This document shows, one piece after another, positions 45,410-46,004 of a stretch of 46,004 nt of DNA. The notes under the pieces are model-generated. The model saw only the letters and a program-made list of their open reading frames with translations, did no database searches and was not told the DNA's origin. How positions within the stretch are numbered: the first letter of the stretch is position 1; the number at the start of each line of letters is the position of its first letter. The stretch spans positions 1 to 46,004 of the forward strand of contig NZ_JAAXLA010000055.1 in the NCBI RefSeq assembly GCF_012911935.1, given 5' to 3'. The stretch comes from Pseudonocardia acidicola (GTDB lineage Bacteria > Actinomycetota > Actinomycetes > Mycobacteriales > Pseudonocardiaceae). A program made the position numbers and the translations under genes.

Positions 45410-45826
45410 CAGGCCACCGCCGTGGCGCCGAGCCGCGCTCTGCGGCCGCCGCCCTGCCCAGATCGTCGGGAGCACCAGACCGCGTTGACATGACGAGGCG
45501 GTCATTCTCCAGTCGGCTCACTCAGCCCGGCCGGGGACCGGCTCGGCGAGCAGCACATGATCGCGAGCAGCGCTGTCGCCGCGCGGCACCACCGAAGCGG
45601 GGTCAGAAGGGTCGCCGCGTTCGTCGCGGCGCCGGCCCTGGCCACGGAACGCTGTGCTCCGGCTTGCGGCTCCATCGCAACTGCAGTGGCGGGAACCGGC
45701 TACACGCCTCAGCCCGGCAACCGGCACCGGGCCACCCTCACGGCGTCACCGACCTGAGCCAGACCTGGGCCCAGCGACACGAAAGGCCCACAAAAATGGT
45801 CCCACCGATTCGGTAGGGAGCTGCCG
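45410..45826. other. intergenic stretch between pyrD and the rrn terminator
   Basis: No gene is supported; the open frames have no motif and differ in composition from neighbours only slightly. A TTGACA at 45485-45490 resembles a -35 box but has no matching -10 at the right distance. A pyrD terminator was not identified. Confidence 0.35.
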
Positions 45827-45831
45827 AAAAA

Positions 45832-45869
45832 GGGTGTGGCCCGCTGCGTATCCGCGGCGGGCCACACCC
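45832..45869 (-). terminator. intrinsic terminator of the rRNA operon
   Basis: GGGTGTGGCCCGC (45832-45844) and GCGGGCCACACCC (45857-45869) form a perfect 13-bp stem with a 12-nt loop. On the minus strand the stem is followed by TTTTT (complement of 45827-45831). It lies 18 nt downstream of the 5S rRNA 3' end, so it ends the rrn transcript. Confidence 0.92.
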
Positions 45870-45887
45870 CATTCTTTTCGGGTTTGA

Positions 45888-46004
45888 TGTCGGCGGCGAC
45901 CTACTCTCCCACACCCTGGCGAGTGCAGTACCATCGGCGCTGGAGGGCTTAGCTTCCGGGTTCGGGATGGGACCGGGCGTTTCCCCTCCGCCATGACCAC
46001 CGAC
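45888..46004 (-). rRNA. rrf: 5S rRNA (to the window edge)
   Basis: The minus strand reads as 5S rRNA: the internal segments CGGAGGGGAAACGCCCGGTC, CCCGAACCCGGAAGCTAAG and GTGGGAGAGTAGGTCGCCGCC are the conserved 5S landmarks. The first nine bases, GTCGGTGGT at the window edge, pair with GCCGCCGAC near 45889-45897 to form helix I, so the gene is complete or lacks only one or two 5' bases. The rest of the rrn operon lies beyond the right edge. Confidence 0.95.

Noticed and set aside
41982..45573. A 15-bp word (GATCGCGAGCAGCGC) occurring near 41982 and again near 45559
   Set aside because: The flanks do not align, and such words recur by chance in DNA this GC-rich.
45746..46000. 84-codon minus-strand frame at the right edge
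   Set aside because: It overlaps the 5S rRNA and its terminator.

Overview
The window is about 46 kb of very GC-rich actinobacterial chromosome. GTG starts are frequent, genes are read from both strands, and the tRNA-Glu/Asp/Phe cluster, class 2 PyrD, MftR-type regulator, DUF3418-bearing HrpA and rrn arrangement all fit the order Pseudonocardiales. Pseudonocardia or a close relative is my inference; the sequence does not prove the genus.

Layout, left to right. 1-4.4 kb: an MftR-like regulator without its mycofactocin genes, a truncated VOC gene, an ECF sigma factor with its zinc-finger anti-sigma factor, a DUF4868 (KwaB-like) gene overlapping a flavoprotein gene, then tRNA-Phe, tRNA-Asp and tRNA-Glu on the minus strand. 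4.8-8 kb: a small hypothetical gene, a copper-sensing csoR with a visible operator, a CopZ-type chaperone, a ribbon-helix-helix-like protein and a secreted SGNH hydrolase. 8-16 kb: acyl metabolism, with a propionyl-CoA synthetase-like ligase, a ferredoxin, a VOC protein, and a likely operon of acyl-CoA synthetase, luciferase-like monooxygenase and MFS transporter, ending in a frameshifted cinA remnant. 16-20.5 kb: DUF72, a serine hydrolase, a Rieske protein, an orphan gltD and a cupin.

20.5-25.7 kb holds the most interesting non-coding signal. Two tandem copies of a motif of about 95-117 nt lie in a long leader ahead of an 86-aa protein and the DEAH helicase gene hrpA. Each copy folds into the same four-helix junction: a 14-bp closing stem, a hairpin with loop UGUCCC, a variable arm, and a hairpin with a GNRA tetraloop. 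The closing stem carries compensatory changes between the copies. I know of no described RNA class that matches.

25.7-36.3 kb: an acyl-CoA dehydrogenase, then an 1854-aa protein that joins PAS, GAF, histidine kinase, receiver, SpoIIE phosphatase, RsbW-like ATPase and STAS modules in one chain, followed by an acetoacetate decarboxylase-like protein, a monoacylglycerol lipase-like hydrolase and a membrane-anchored Pro/Ala-rich protein. 36.6-46 kb: a stand-alone glycogen-binding module with malQ, an acyl-CoA ligase/RraA-like pair, aroQ, a lipid kinase, an SDR lacking its catalytic Tyr and Lys, an S4 protein, pyrD, and the 3' end of an rRNA operon (5S rRNA and its terminator) on the minus strand at the right edge.

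No CRISPR array, insertion sequence, prophage or conjugative gene was seen.
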